Shown here: positions 1 through 7,975 of the stretch, one piece after another | How positions within the stretch are numbered: the stretch's first letter is position 1 | How the letters are laid out: every line of letters starts with the position of its first letter | DNA from: JAKOVR01 sp031415655 | Lineage (GTDB): Bacteria > Actinomycetota > Acidimicrobiia > Acidimicrobiales > Acidimicrobilacustridaceae | NCBI GenBank assembly: GCA_031415655.1 | Contig: JANOSD010000159.1 | Location: 1-64,000, forward strand | Direction: 5' to 3' | DNA length: 64,000 bases | Notes under the pieces: model-generated | What the model saw: the letters and a program-made list of their open reading frames with translations, nothing else | Databases searched by the model: none | What the model was told of the DNA's origin: nothing | Position numbers and translations under genes: made by a program

Positions 1-88
1 CCGGCCCCACCAGGCCGCCACCCAAAACCCACCACCGCCAAACACCCCATTTCAGACCAGCCACCTAGGAGCGTGTCCACCGTTCTCA

Positions 89-1867
89 TCACTGCGTTCC
101 GGACAGCGAGGAGGGCAGCGGGGGAGCGGCGGGCAACATCACCACCATGCGAGTTCCGGAGTCCGGACCACGTTCGGCATGGACGGTACCCCCCATCGCC
201 TCGGTCAGTTCGCGCACGATGGCGAGCCCCAAACCCGAGCCCACTTCCTTTCGTTTCACGGTGGCCGACGCGACGTACAAACGCTCGAACACATGCGGAA
301 GGTCCTCCGGCGCGATACCCGGTCCGTCATCCCAAATCACCACGGCTGGGCCCGTGGCGAGCGCATACACCTCCACTCCGATCGCCGAGCTGGCGTATTT
401 CAATGCATTCTCCACCAGGTTCGCGATCACCTGCGCAAGCCGATCGGGATCGGCCATCGCCAGGCAAACCGTCGGGGGAACGACCAGATGAATCAGCAGG
501 TCGAGGCGATCCACCTCGCGGCGAAAGCCATCGACCGAGTCTCCCGCCAACTCTCCGAGATCAAGGGCAACCGCTTGGGTCGTGAAGCTTCGGGCATCGA
601 TCTTGGCCAACTCCAGCAGGTCCTTTACCAGCCGTTCCAGCCGCCGAGACTCGTTCAAAATCACGTTGGCGGCTCGATCCGGATCCAACGCCGCCCCGTC
701 GGCGAGCGCCTCGGCGTACCCGCGAATCGATGTAAGTGGCGTGCGAAGGTCGTGGGAAACCGACAACAGAAACTGTTGCTCCAGCCCTTTGGATCGTTCG
801 AGGGCGGCCGCCATCTGGTTGATCGAGTGGGCCAACAACTCGAGTTCGTCCCCTCCGCGTGTTTGCGCTACTTCTGGCAACCGGGCGGTGAGATCACCCG
901 AAGCAATCCGTGTGGTGACCTCGGTCGCCTCACGTAATGGGCGGGTGAGGCGGCGAGAGAGAAACGATGCAACGAGGGCACCGAAGGCCATCGTGGCGCC
1001 GGCGGCCAGGAGAAACCACTGGAGGGAGTCACGAAGCGGGTTCGGGTTGCGTTGAATCACAATCGCCGAAACCTCGGCGGTACCCCCATTGACGGGGGCG
1101 ACGGCGAAAAGGTTCAGCCCGTTATCGCCGCTCACTGTCTCCCCGGAGCGAAGCCGCTCCGATTGCAATTGATTCGGCCGTAGGCCCTCGGGAAGGTCAC
1201 CCGAGAGCACTTCACCGTCGGCGCCGATCACTACAAGACTGATCGACTCTTTCGACAACGTTTCACGCAGCTGCGTTTTTCCACTGGCCTGGCGACGAGT
1301 AGGGGCGCACAGCAACCGACGGTTCTTCTCGATTGATTGCCGAACCGCCGCCGACTTCGCGTTCACTTGAACATTGCAAAGTGTGGTCTGCAATGCCGCC
1401 AGTGTGGCCGGATTTGGTTCGGCACAAAATGCCTGTCGAGCGAACCGAAGGTCCTCGGGAAGAATCGCAACTACTCGGGGAGACGCGCCATCGCACACTT
1501 CTGCCTGGACCGTCTCGACATCCTGTATTCCCGTCGCGCCGCAGAAGAGGGCCCGAAGGGTTGCGCTGGAGGACACCGCCGAGGCCGGAACCGAAGCGGT
1601 TGGCGATGAGCCCGTGGTTCCACTGCCGGCTCCTTCCTCTACCTTGCACACCAGAGCTCGGATGGCTTCGAGATCGCTAGCCGAAACAGCGCCAACCTTC
1701 GATGAACCCAGGGCCACAAGGTCGGCCGTGGTTTCGGCCTGGCTGCGCAACTCCTGCTCGCTGGCATTGCGGGTGCCGATCCGTGCGAGCACCAGCGTGC
1801 CGAATCCGGCGAGCAAGAGCGCGGCAGCAACGGTCCCGAGAATGGCGATGGTGAGTCGGCGTTTCAT
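89..1867 (-). CDS. Sensor histidine kinase with cysteine-repeat extracytoplasmic domain
   Basis: Membrane sensor kinase, 592 aa, partner of the response regulator encoded 52 bases upstream. Start chosen at the ATG that opens MKRRLTIAIL, because the longer frame runs into the regulator gene. TM1 is about residues 7-30 and TM2 about 283-303. HAMP is about 303-356. The phospho-acceptor is His372 in SHDLRTPL. The HATPase domain shows NLVENALKYAS, DDGPGIAPEDL and GSGLGLAIV. The outer segment (31-282) is unusual: six cysteines at 74, 109, 125, 148, 164 and 187, spaced 35-16-23-16-23, most of them after an R/Q-x-x-L/F-C or Q-x-x-L/V-C pattern. This looks like a degenerate tandem repeat of about 39 residues. 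The ligand is unknown; a redox or metal signal is only a guess. Confidence 0.9.
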   Translation of the reverse strand: MKRRLTIAILGTVAAALLLAGFGTLVLARIGTRNASEQELRSQAETTADLVALGSSKVGAVSASDLEAIRALVCKVEEGAGSGTTGSSPTASVPASAVSSSATLRALFCGATGIQDVETVQAEVCDGASPRVVAILPEDLRFARQAFCAEPNPATLAALQTTLCNVQVNAKSAAVRQSIEKNRRLLCAPTRRQASGKTQLRETLSKESISLVVIGADGEVLSGDLPEGLRPNQLQSERLRSGETVSGDNGLNLFAVAPVNGGTAEVSAIVIQRNPNPLRDSLQWFLLAAGATMAFGALVASFLSRRLTRPLREATEVTTRIASGDLTARLPEVAQTRGGDELELLAHSINQMAAALERSKGLEQQFLLSVSHDLRTPLTSIRGYAEALADGAALDPDRAANVILNESRRLERLVKDLLELAKIDARSFTTQAVALDLGELAGDSVDGFRREVDRLDLLIHLVVPPTVCLAMADPDRLAQVIANLVENALKYASSAIGVEVYALATGPAVVIWDDGPGIAPEDLPHVFERLYVASATVKRKEVGSGLGLAIVRELTEAMGGTVHAERGPDSGTRMVVMLPAAPPLPSSLSGTQ

Positions 1868-1919
1868 GAGGTGGTGGAGCCTCTCACAGAGGTTTGAACA
1901 ATGCGTGAGGAAACGCGGC

Positions 1920-2609
1920 TCACTCCAAGCGGTAGCCCGTACCCCAAACCGTGCTGAGTGGGAAGGCGTCCCCAAGTTTTTTGCGGAGCTGTCGAACGTG
2001 CACGTCGACGGTGCGCTCATCGCCCACCCAATCGGCCCCCCACACACCGTCGAGCAGTTGCCGGCGGCTCAGGGCCAACCCCCGATTTTCCGCCAAGTAG
2101 GCCAACAGCTCGAACTCTCGCGCCGCCAACGCGACCGGCACGCCAAGTGCTCGCGCTTCTCGACGTCCGAGATCTACTTCCACCTCGCCGGCATGGAGGA
2201 CCGTGGGAGCGTCGCGAGCGGGGCCGTCGACGCGCCGCAAAATCGCCTTCACCCGAGCAACCAGCTCGCGGGGCGAGAACGGTTTGGTGACGTAGTCGTC
2301 GGCCCCCATCTCCAAACCCAACACCCGATCCACCTCACCATCGCGGGCCGTGAGCATGATGATCGGCACATCGTTCGTGGCTCGCAACGTGCGACACACC
2401 TCCAAGCCATCGATCGCCCCGGGCAACCCGACGTCGAGAATGACGAGTTTGGGTTGACGATCTCGCGTGAGTTGCAGTCCGTGTTCACCGTTAGCCGCCT
2501 GGTACACGCGATAACCCGCCTGGCGGAGGTACATATCGACGAGATCAGCGATGTTGGGGTCGTCCTCGACAAGGACGATAACGGTCTCAACTCCAGGCAT
2601 TGACTCCAT
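1920..2609 (-). CDS. OmpR/PhoB-family response regulator
   Basis: DNA-binding response regulator, 229 aa. The N-terminal receiver has the acidic pair in LVEDD, the phospho-acceptor Asp in KLVILDVGLPG and the conserved Lys in DDYVTKPFSPREL. The C-terminal winged helix (about residues 130-229) ends with RTVDVHVRQLRKKLGD and the typical VWGTGYRLE. It is transcribed with the downstream histidine kinase. Two in-frame ATGs lie close together at 2609 and 2600. Neither has a Shine-Dalgarno sequence; CAATGT sits six bases before 2609 and may be a weak -10 for a leaderless start. The gene is divergent from the DnaJ-like gene, so the 100-odd bases between them hold both promoters. Confidence 0.92.
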   Translation of the reverse strand: MESMPGVETVIVLVEDDPNIADLVDMYLRQAGYRVYQAANGEHGLQLTRDRQPKLVILDVGLPGAIDGLEVCRTLRATNDVPIIMLTARDGEVDRVLGLEMGADDYVTKPFSPRELVARVKAILRRVDGPARDAPTVLHAGEVEVDLGRREARALGVPVALAAREFELLAYLAENRGLALSRRQLLDGVWGADWVGDERTVDVHVRQLRKKLGDAFPLSTVWGTGYRLE

Positions 2610-2706
2610 GGTCGCACATTGACGATGAAGCGTCGGCCCATACCGTTGTGTGTCGAAGGGAACCGCCGTCGCGAGTGCGGCCGAACCAATGATGACGGAT
2701 CGCCTC

Positions 2707-2712
2707 TACGCT
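2707..2712 (+). promoter_or_regulatory. -10 box TACGCT, leaderless start of the DnaJ-like gene
   Basis: TACGCT ends six bases before GTG 2719. This matches the actinobacterial TANNNT -10 consensus and places transcription start at or next to the start codon. Confidence 0.55.
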
Positions 2713-2718
2713 GTGAGG

Positions 2719-3288
2719 GTGAACCACTACGACGTACTCGGGGTAGCGCCCAACGCGTCGCCCGCCGAGATTCGACGCGCCTTTGTGATCGCCGCTCGCC
2801 AACACCATCCCGATTTCCACGCCAACGACAACGCTGCCAGCCGGCGCGCCGCCGAAGCGTCGATGCGTGCCGTCAACGATGCGTGGGCGGTCCTGTCCGA
2901 CAGCCGACGCCGGTTGGTGTACGACGACCAACTCGCGGCGCTCCGCCGAATCGGCGCCCGTGAGGCCCAAGCCGCCAACCGAGCCCACGCCGTCCAACGC
3001 ACGTCGAGCGGCGCCAGCATTCACTTTCAGCCCTTCGACAACGAGCCCGATACCGACCCGTTGCTGCTCGACGACCAGGCCTACGACGGCACCCGACCGC
3101 CACCGCCATGGATGCAGATTCTTCCGGTGGCGCTTCTCCTTTTCGGGCTGGGCTCCACGATCGTTGGCGTGTTCGTGGGCCTACGACCGCTCGCCGGATT
3201 GGGGCTCGTCGTGGTTGCCCTCGCCACGGTGGCATTCCTACTCGCCCCCTTTTACGTGATGGGCCAGAACCGCCATTCCCGACGTTGA
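2719..3288 (+). CDS. J-domain membrane protein (DnaJ-like)
   Basis: 189 aa. An N-terminal J domain (residues 1-65) begins VNHYDVLGVAPNASPAEIRRAF and carries the HPD tripeptide needed to stimulate Hsp70 ATPase. There is no Gly/Phe region, zinc finger or C-terminal substrate domain, so this is not DnaJ itself. The last 55 residues hold two hydrophobic segments (about 133-157 and 160-182), which suggests a membrane-anchored J protein that recruits DnaK to the inner face of the membrane. GTG 2719 was chosen because the J domain starts there and a -10 box sits six bases upstream; the longer ATG at 2650 would add an unstructured tail. No Hsp70 gene lies nearby, so the client is unknown. Confidence 0.8.
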   Translation: MNHYDVLGVAPNASPAEIRRAFVIAARQHHPDFHANDNAASRRAAEASMRAVNDAWAVLSDSRRRLVYDDQLAALRRIGAREAQAANRAHAVQRTSSGASIHFQPFDNEPDTDPLLLDDQAYDGTRPPPPWMQILPVALLLFGLGSTIVGVFVGLRPLAGLGLVVVALATVAFLLAPFYVMGQNRHSRR

Positions 3289-3309
3289 CCACTCCGGCAC
3301 CTGTCCGGG

Positions 3310-3315
3310 TAACGT
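3310..3315 (+). promoter_or_regulatory. -10 box TAACGT, leaderless start
   Basis: TAACGT ends six bases before ATG 3322, the same geometry as the other leaderless promoters in the window. It probably drives the small monooxygenase and possibly trpC. Confidence 0.55.
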
Positions 3316-3321
3316 TCGGGT

Positions 3322-3633
3322 ATGACCAAGATCTCCTCGTTCGTCAAGCTCACCTCGCAACCGGGCAAACGAGGGGAGTTGCTCGATGCCATGCGCACGA
3401 TGCTCCCCGCCGTCTCGGAGGAACCCGGTACCCAGGTGTACTCGTTCCACATCGACTTGGCCGACGAGAACGCACTGTGGATATTCGAACTCTACGCCGA
3501 TCAAGCGGCGCTTGACGCCCACGGATCAAGCGCCGCTATGGCGAACCTCTTTGGCTTGCTCGGCCCCCTGCTCGACGGCGCTCCCCTGATGGTATTCGCA
3601 ACCCCGACCGATGCTGAGGGGCTTGCGATCTGA
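3322..3633 (+). CDS. Antibiotic biosynthesis monooxygenase (ABM) domain protein
   Basis: 103 aa, the usual length of a single ABM domain, a ferredoxin-like fold that dimerises. The signature is visible in the early KLTSQPGKRGELLDAMRTMLPAVSEEPGT, the central strand YSFHIDLADENALWIFELYADQAALDAH and a C-terminal strand. ABM proteins range from cofactor-free quinol monooxygenases to haem-degrading enzymes; nothing here fixes the substrate. It lies 10 bases before trpC and is probably co-transcribed with it. The start is supported by the -10 box six bases upstream. Confidence 0.8.
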   Translation: MTKISSFVKLTSQPGKRGELLDAMRTMLPAVSEEPGTQVYSFHIDLADENALWIFELYADQAALDAHGSSAAMANLFGLLGPLLDGAPLMVFATPTDAEGLAI

Positions 3634-3643
3634 CGGGTCAGTC

Positions 3644-4453
3644 GTGGCCACCTACCTCGACCATATTCTCGCCTTCCACCGCAAACGCGCCGCATCCGAC
3701 ACGAGGTCTGTGGATCGACTGATCGGTGACTGCGCCGACCTACCCGAGGCCCGCGGGTTTCGGTCGGCGATCCAGGCCACGCTGCCGACGACAGCGACAG
3801 CTCGCCATGGAGTCGCCGTGATCGCCGAAGTGAAACGTCGTTCCCCTTCGAAGGGCCTCTTGGCCCCGAACATCGACGCCGCACAACTCGGTGCTGCCTA
3901 CGCCGCAGGAGGAGCGACGTGTCTTTCAGTGCTCACCGATGGCCCCCATTTCGGAGGCTCGGCGGAAGATCTTCACGCGGCGAGAACTTCGTCGGGTTTG
4001 CCGGTGCTCCGAAAGGACTTCACCGTTTCCTTGCTCGACGTTTGCGACGCCCGGCTGATGGGGGCGGACTGCGTGCTACTGATCGCTGCCGGCCTCGACG
4101 ATCGGGAGTTGCTCGATTTCCGTACGCTTGCCGCGGCCCTGGGAATTGATGTTCTGGTCGAGATCCACGACGAGCGGGAACTCGACCGAGCGCTGGCGGC
4201 CGGAGCCGATCTCATCGGGGTGAACCAACGTGATTTGCTCACCTTCGAGGTTGATCACTCCCGCGCCCTGCGCATGGCCCCCCTCCTTCCCAGCGGAGTG
4301 ATTCGTGTGGCGGAATCCGGCGTGCGTACGCCCGCGGACAGCGATGCGTTGGCCACCGCGGGATACCACGCCGTTCTTGTTGGCGAGTCACTCGTTCGGA
4401 GCCCGGACCCGCAAGCCGCAGTCACGGCTTTACGGGGTAGCGCGACCTCCTGA
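3644..4453 (+). CDS. trpC: Indole-3-glycerol phosphate synthase
   Basis: Converts CdRP to indole-3-glycerol phosphate with loss of CO2 and water, the fourth step of tryptophan synthesis. 269 aa, a single TIM barrel. Catalytic and binding motifs are intact: VIAEVKRRSPSKG (general-acid Lys), VLRKDF, VLLIAAGL, DVLVEIHDERELDRALAAGADLIGVNQRDL, VAESGVRTP and AVLVGESLVRS. Start GTG 3644 was taken because it is 10 bases after the previous stop and fits the family N-terminus (YLDHILAFHRKR). First of four consecutive trp genes; trpE, trpG and trpD are not in the window. Confidence 0.95.
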   Translation: MATYLDHILAFHRKRAASDTRSVDRLIGDCADLPEARGFRSAIQATLPTTATARHGVAVIAEVKRRSPSKGLLAPNIDAAQLGAAYAAGGATCLSVLTDGPHFGGSAEDLHAARTSSGLPVLRKDFTVSLLDVCDARLMGADCVLLIAAGLDDRELLDFRTLAAALGIDVLVEIHDERELDRALAAGADLIGVNQRDLLTFEVDHSRALRMAPLLPSGVIRVAESGVRTPADSDALATAGYHAVLVGESLVRSPDPQAAVTALRGSATS

Positions 4454-4484
4454 AATGTAACGCGGAGGGTGGACTGCGCTGAGG

Positions 4485-4490
4485 TAGGTT
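4485..4490 (+). promoter_or_regulatory. -10 box TAGGTT, internal trp promoter
   Basis: TAGGTT ends six bases before ATG 4497 of trpF. It suggests trpF can be transcribed leaderless from its own start inside the trp cluster. Confidence 0.5.
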
Positions 4491-4496
4491 GAGGCT

Positions 4497-5312
4497 ATGT
4501 TCGTGAAGATCTGCGGCATCACCAACGAGTCAGATGCACTGTTCGCGGTAGCGATGGGGGCCGATGCTCTCGGGTTCGTATTTGCCCCGTCGCCACGCCA
4601 GGTTGCTCCCACCTTGGTGCGCGACATCGTGCGTCGTATCCCGTCCGAGGTCGTCACGGTCGGAGTGTTCCGCGACGACGCCACCAAACGAGTGGTGGAT
4701 ATCGCCAATAGCTGCGGGCTCGATGGCGTGCAGCTCCACGGCCACGAAACGCCGGCAGAGTGTGCGTGGGTACGTGATCGGGTGGGTCTGCTCATCAAGG
4801 CGTTTCCGGCCGGCGATCAGATTGTTGACCGAGTGGCCGACTATGGCATCGCTGACGCCTGGCTCCTCGATGCTCCCAACCCAGGCTCTGGTGTCACATT
4901 CGACTGGTCAATCGTCGACGCGCTCCCGAAAGGACATCGGCTCATCGTGGCCGGCGGCCTCACTCCCGACAACATTGGGGCGGCGATCGAGCGCACCCAC
5001 GCATGGGGAGTAGACGCCTCGTCCGGTGTGGAATCGACACCGGGCCACAAAGACGCCCGAAAGGTGTACCGGTTCTGCCGGAACGCGAAACGGTATCCCG
5101 CACCCGTACACGAAGGCGACCACCTGCTTATGCCGCTCGACTTCGACTTCGCTGACTACGGCGAGGGTTTGGGCGATCTCCGTGGATTTGGTGGTTTCGA
5201 CACGATCGACGAACCCTACGAGTTTGACGAAGCCGTCAACGTAGACAAGGTCGGGTCCTCGCCCGGCGATGGCGCGTCTCTGGCCGGATCTTCGGTCGCC
5301 CGCGGCGGGTAG
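4497..5312 (+). CDS. trpF: Phosphoribosylanthranilate isomerase with acidic C-terminal tail
   Basis: Amadori isomerisation of PRA to CdRP, the third step of tryptophan synthesis. 271 aa. Residues 1-205 form the TIM barrel: FVKICGITNESDA with the catalytic Cys, GVFRDD, DGVQLHGHE, LLDAPNPGSGVTFDW with the catalytic Asp, VAGGLTPDNI and VDASSGVESTPGHKD. Typical TrpF ends near residue 205-210, so the last ~65 residues are extra. They are rich in Asp, Glu and Gly (LDFDFADYGEGLGDL, then DTIDEPYEFDEAVN) and have no recognisable domain. Despite its place after trpC, the gene has its own probable leaderless promoter. Confidence 0.93.
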   Translation: MFVKICGITNESDALFAVAMGADALGFVFAPSPRQVAPTLVRDIVRRIPSEVVTVGVFRDDATKRVVDIANSCGLDGVQLHGHETPAECAWVRDRVGLLIKAFPAGDQIVDRVADYGIADAWLLDAPNPGSGVTFDWSIVDALPKGHRLIVAGGLTPDNIGAAIERTHAWGVDASSGVESTPGHKDARKVYRFCRNAKRYPAPVHEGDHLLMPLDFDFADYGEGLGDLRGFGGFDTIDEPYEFDEAVNVDKVGSSPGDGASLAGSSVARGG

Positions 5313-5331
5313 GAACGGGTTGAAACGCGGG

Positions 5332-5337
5332 TAGGGT
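5332..5337 (+). promoter_or_regulatory. Putative -10 box TAGGGT upstream of trpB
   Basis: TAGGGT lies 46 bases before GTG 5384. A short leader would follow, carrying the Shine-Dalgarno GAGGAG at 5371-5376, seven bases before the start. No attenuator hairpin or Trp-rich leader peptide is seen. Confidence 0.35.
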
Positions 5338-5383
5338 TGACCTTGTTATCGGCAGTCCCGGCCGGCATCAGAGGAGTTCTTTC

Positions 5384-6544
5384 GTGTCGTTGGCACCCCC
5401 CACAACTGAAGGTCGTTTTGGCGAGTTCGGCGGGCGATTCGTGCCGGAGACTCTTGTACCGGCATGCGCCGAACTCGAGGAGGCGTTCACCTCGGCATGG
5501 GCCGATACCGGTTTTCGGGCCGAGCTCAATCGACTGCTGGCCGACTACGCCGGCAGGCCTTCACCGGTCACCTCCTGTGACCGACTCTCCGAGGAGTTCG
5601 GCCTTCAACTCTTGCTCAAACGTGAGGACCTCAACCACACCGGTTCGCACAAGATCAACAATGTGCTTGGCCAGGCGTTGCTGGCACAGCGCATGGGGAA
5701 ACAACGCCTTGTAGCAGAAACCGGCGCCGGTCAGCACGGGGTGGCAACGGCTACCGTCGCTGCCCTGTTCGGCATGTCCTGTGTGGTCTACATGGGCGAG
5801 GTGGATATGGAGCGACAGGAGCTCAACGTATTTCGCATGCGGCTACTGGGAGCAGAGGTCCGACCGGCGAAGTCAGGAAGCCGCACGCTTAAGGATGCGA
5901 TCAACGAGGCCATGCGGGACTGGGTGGCGACGGTCGAGGACACTCACTACTGCCTCGGGTCAGTCATGGGGCCCCACCCATATCCCTGGATGGTCCGCGA
6001 GTTCCACACCGTGATCGGAACGGAGGCAAGGGCACAGTGTTCCACCATCCTGCCTGGTGACGGGTTGCCGGATGTGGTCGCTGCGTGCGTCGGAGGCGGA
6101 TCGAACGCGATCGGCATTTTCTCCGGATTCGCCGGCACCCGAAGTGAACTCGTCGGGGTCGAGCCTGCCGGCGGAGCCGCCGCCGGGCGTGGTGTTCCCG
6201 GGGTGGTACACGGTTCGAAGTCGTACCTCCTGCAAGATGAGTGGGGCCAGGTTCAGGAGGCGTCATCGATCTCGGCCGGACTCGACTATCCCGGCATCGG
6301 CCCCGAGCATGCCCATCTCGCCGCCACCGGAGCGGCTCGTTACGAGCAGGTAACCGACGCCGAGGTGATCGATGCCTTCTCGCTGCTCGCTCGTACCGAG
6401 GGAATTATTCCTGCGCTGGAACCGGCCCACGCCTTGGCTTGGGTTTCTCGGGCCCGACTCGAACTTGCCGGTAGGTCGGTGCTGCTCAATCTTTCGGGCC
6501 GCGGCGACAAAGACGTCGCTCAGATGATGGAGGTGTTGGGTTGA
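5384..6544 (+). CDS. trpB: Tryptophan synthase beta chain
   Basis: PLP enzyme that joins indole to serine to make tryptophan, working as an alpha2beta2 complex with TrpA. 386 aa, normal for TrpB1. The N-terminus GRFGEFGGRFVPETL is diagnostic. The PLP-binding Lys is in KREDLNHTGSHKINN, followed by AETGAGQHGVATATVAALFGM and the phosphate loop GGGSNAIG. C-terminal LLNLSGRGDKDV is present. GTG start 5384 has the Shine-Dalgarno GAGGAG seven bases upstream. It overlaps trpA by four bases (TTGA), so the two subunits are translationally coupled. Confidence 0.97.
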   Translation: MSLAPPTTEGRFGEFGGRFVPETLVPACAELEEAFTSAWADTGFRAELNRLLADYAGRPSPVTSCDRLSEEFGLQLLLKREDLNHTGSHKINNVLGQALLAQRMGKQRLVAETGAGQHGVATATVAALFGMSCVVYMGEVDMERQELNVFRMRLLGAEVRPAKSGSRTLKDAINEAMRDWVATVEDTHYCLGSVMGPHPYPWMVREFHTVIGTEARAQCSTILPGDGLPDVVAACVGGGSNAIGIFSGFAGTRSELVGVEPAGGAAAGRGVPGVVHGSKSYLLQDEWGQVQEASSISAGLDYPGIGPEHAHLAATGAARYEQVTDAEVIDAFSLLARTEGIIPALEPAHALAWVSRARLELAGRSVLLNLSGRGDKDVAQMMEVLG

Positions 6545-7344
6545 CCGGCGCCACCGAAGCAGCGACGGCCGGTGTGCTTGAGACCCACCTGCGGGCCGCT
6601 CGGACATCGGGTCGTAAGCTCCTCGTCCCCTACATCACCGGTGGCTTCGGTGATGACTGGCTCGATATCGTCCGAGCCGTTGCCGACGCAGGAGCGGATG
6701 CCATCGAGATCGGCATCCCCTTTTCCGATCCCGTCATGGACGGCCCAGTTATCCAAGCGGCTTCGGAGCAGGCCCTGCGCTCGGGTGCCACGCCGCAATC
6801 GGTGCTCGACGCGCTTCGTGACCATGATTCAGGCGTACCCCTCGCCGTCATGACCTACTACAACGTCGCGTTCCACATGGGCCTGGAGAGATTCGCTCAC
6901 CGCCTCGCCGATGCCGGCGTCGTTGGCGCCATCCTGCCCGATGCGCCCTTAGAGGAGATCGGGCCGTGGTGTGACGCCGCCGACGAAGCCGGCGTCGAGA
7001 CCATCCTGCTCGCTGCCCCCACCGCCCCCGAGGAGCGCCTCCCGAGGATCTGCGCTCGCAGTCGGGGTTTCGTCTATGCCGTCGGGCTGCTCGGCGTCAC
7101 GGGGGAACGGTCCACATTGGCAAGTACCGCCACCGTGATCGCCGCCCGTTGTCGTGCGGTCACCGACAAACCGGTGCTGGTCGGAGTGGGCGTGAGCAAC
7201 GCCACCCAAGCCGTTGAGGTCTGCACGGAGGCCGATGGTGTCGTCATCGGCGCCGCGCTGATGCGAATCGTGCTTGAAGGCGGCGGCCCCGAGGGTGCTT
7301 CGGCGTTTGTCGGTGGTGTCCGCGCTGCCCTCGACCGTGCCTGA
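6541..7344 (+). CDS. trpA: Tryptophan synthase alpha chain
   Basis: Cleaves indole-3-glycerol phosphate to indole and G3P; indole is channelled to TrpB. 267 aa TIM barrel. The catalytic Glu is in GADAIEIGIPFSDPVMDGPVIQAA and the catalytic Asp in GAILPDAPLEE. The flexible loop region reads YAVGLLGVTGERS, where many homologues have YxVSRxGVTG; the phosphate site includes VGVGVSNATQA. It starts at TTG inside the trpB stop (TTGA), so translation should depend on trpB ribosomes. Last gene of the trp cluster. Confidence 0.95.
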   Translation: MTGATEAATAGVLETHLRAARTSGRKLLVPYITGGFGDDWLDIVRAVADAGADAIEIGIPFSDPVMDGPVIQAASEQALRSGATPQSVLDALRDHDSGVPLAVMTYYNVAFHMGLERFAHRLADAGVVGAILPDAPLEEIGPWCDAADEAGVETILLAAPTAPEERLPRICARSRGFVYAVGLLGVTGERSTLASTATVIAARCRAVTDKPVLVGVGVSNATQAVEVCTEADGVVIGAALMRIVLEGGGPEGASAFVGGVRAALDRA

Positions 7345-7386
7345 CCTCCCAAGCCCCACGCGCCCGCCCCCGACCCGCCGACTCCG

Positions 7387-7392
7387 TAAGCT
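7387..7392 (+). promoter_or_regulatory. -10 box TAAGCT, leaderless start
   Basis: TAAGCT ends exactly six bases before GTG 7399, matching the leaderless pattern used throughout the window. Confidence 0.55.
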
Positions 7393-7398
7393 GCGCAG

Positions 7399-7971
7399 GT
7401 GACCGAGAGTCTCGTGCGCCTGAAGGCCTTTCCCCGGTATCGGGTGATCGAGCGCGAGCTCTTTACCTGTCGTGCCGGGGAGATGGGCTTGATCGAAGCA
7501 TTGGGTCCCCCGACCTCCGAAGTCGACCCGCCGCTGGGGCAGGGCAACCCTCGCATGTTCTGGGACGTCGAGCTTCCTTGCGGGTTGATAATGGGGCTGC
7601 ATTTCGACCGCATCACCGAAGTACTCACCGGCCATCTCGACCTTCCCGAGGTCGACCACGCACTACGGCACCTGAACCTCGAGCCCCGGCAGCTCTGGAC
7701 ACTCGAGCAGGTCGAACCCGACATGTTCGCGGCGAGCTGTGACCCGGTGGAACATCATTTCCGGCTCTGGGAGACAACCGACGAGGACGACGAACCGCTG
7801 TTGGTCGCCGCCCACCTCACCAATCGTGACGCTGCTTGCCAGCTTTCGGTTCTTCAACGCGATCGACGGGGACCGAAGCGGTGGATCGAACGAGATCCCG
7901 TGGACGTTGAGGTGGGAGAAGTGGACGCACACCTTGGGCTGTTGGACGAATTGACCGATTTCGGCGGATAG
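7399..7971 (+). CDS. Hypothetical protein, 190 aa
   Basis: No family recognised. Soluble, acidic (clusters such as TTDEDDEP and DVEVGEVDAH), without signal peptide or membrane segment. It has the look of a small mixed alpha/beta domain protein (ERELFTCRAGEMGLIEALG at the N-terminus, then MFWDVELPCGLIMGLHFDRITEVL). Codon use matches its neighbours. Start GTG 7399 is fixed by the -10 box six bases upstream. It converges on the acyl-CoA dehydrogenase gene with only four bases between the two stop codons. Confidence 0.65.
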   Translation: MTESLVRLKAFPRYRVIERELFTCRAGEMGLIEALGPPTSEVDPPLGQGNPRMFWDVELPCGLIMGLHFDRITEVLTGHLDLPEVDHALRHLNLEPRQLWTLEQVEPDMFAASCDPVEHHFRLWETTDEDDEPLLVAAHLTNRDAACQLSVLQRDRRGPKRWIERDPVDVEVGEVDAHLGLLDELTDFGG

Positions 7972-7975
7972 CTGC

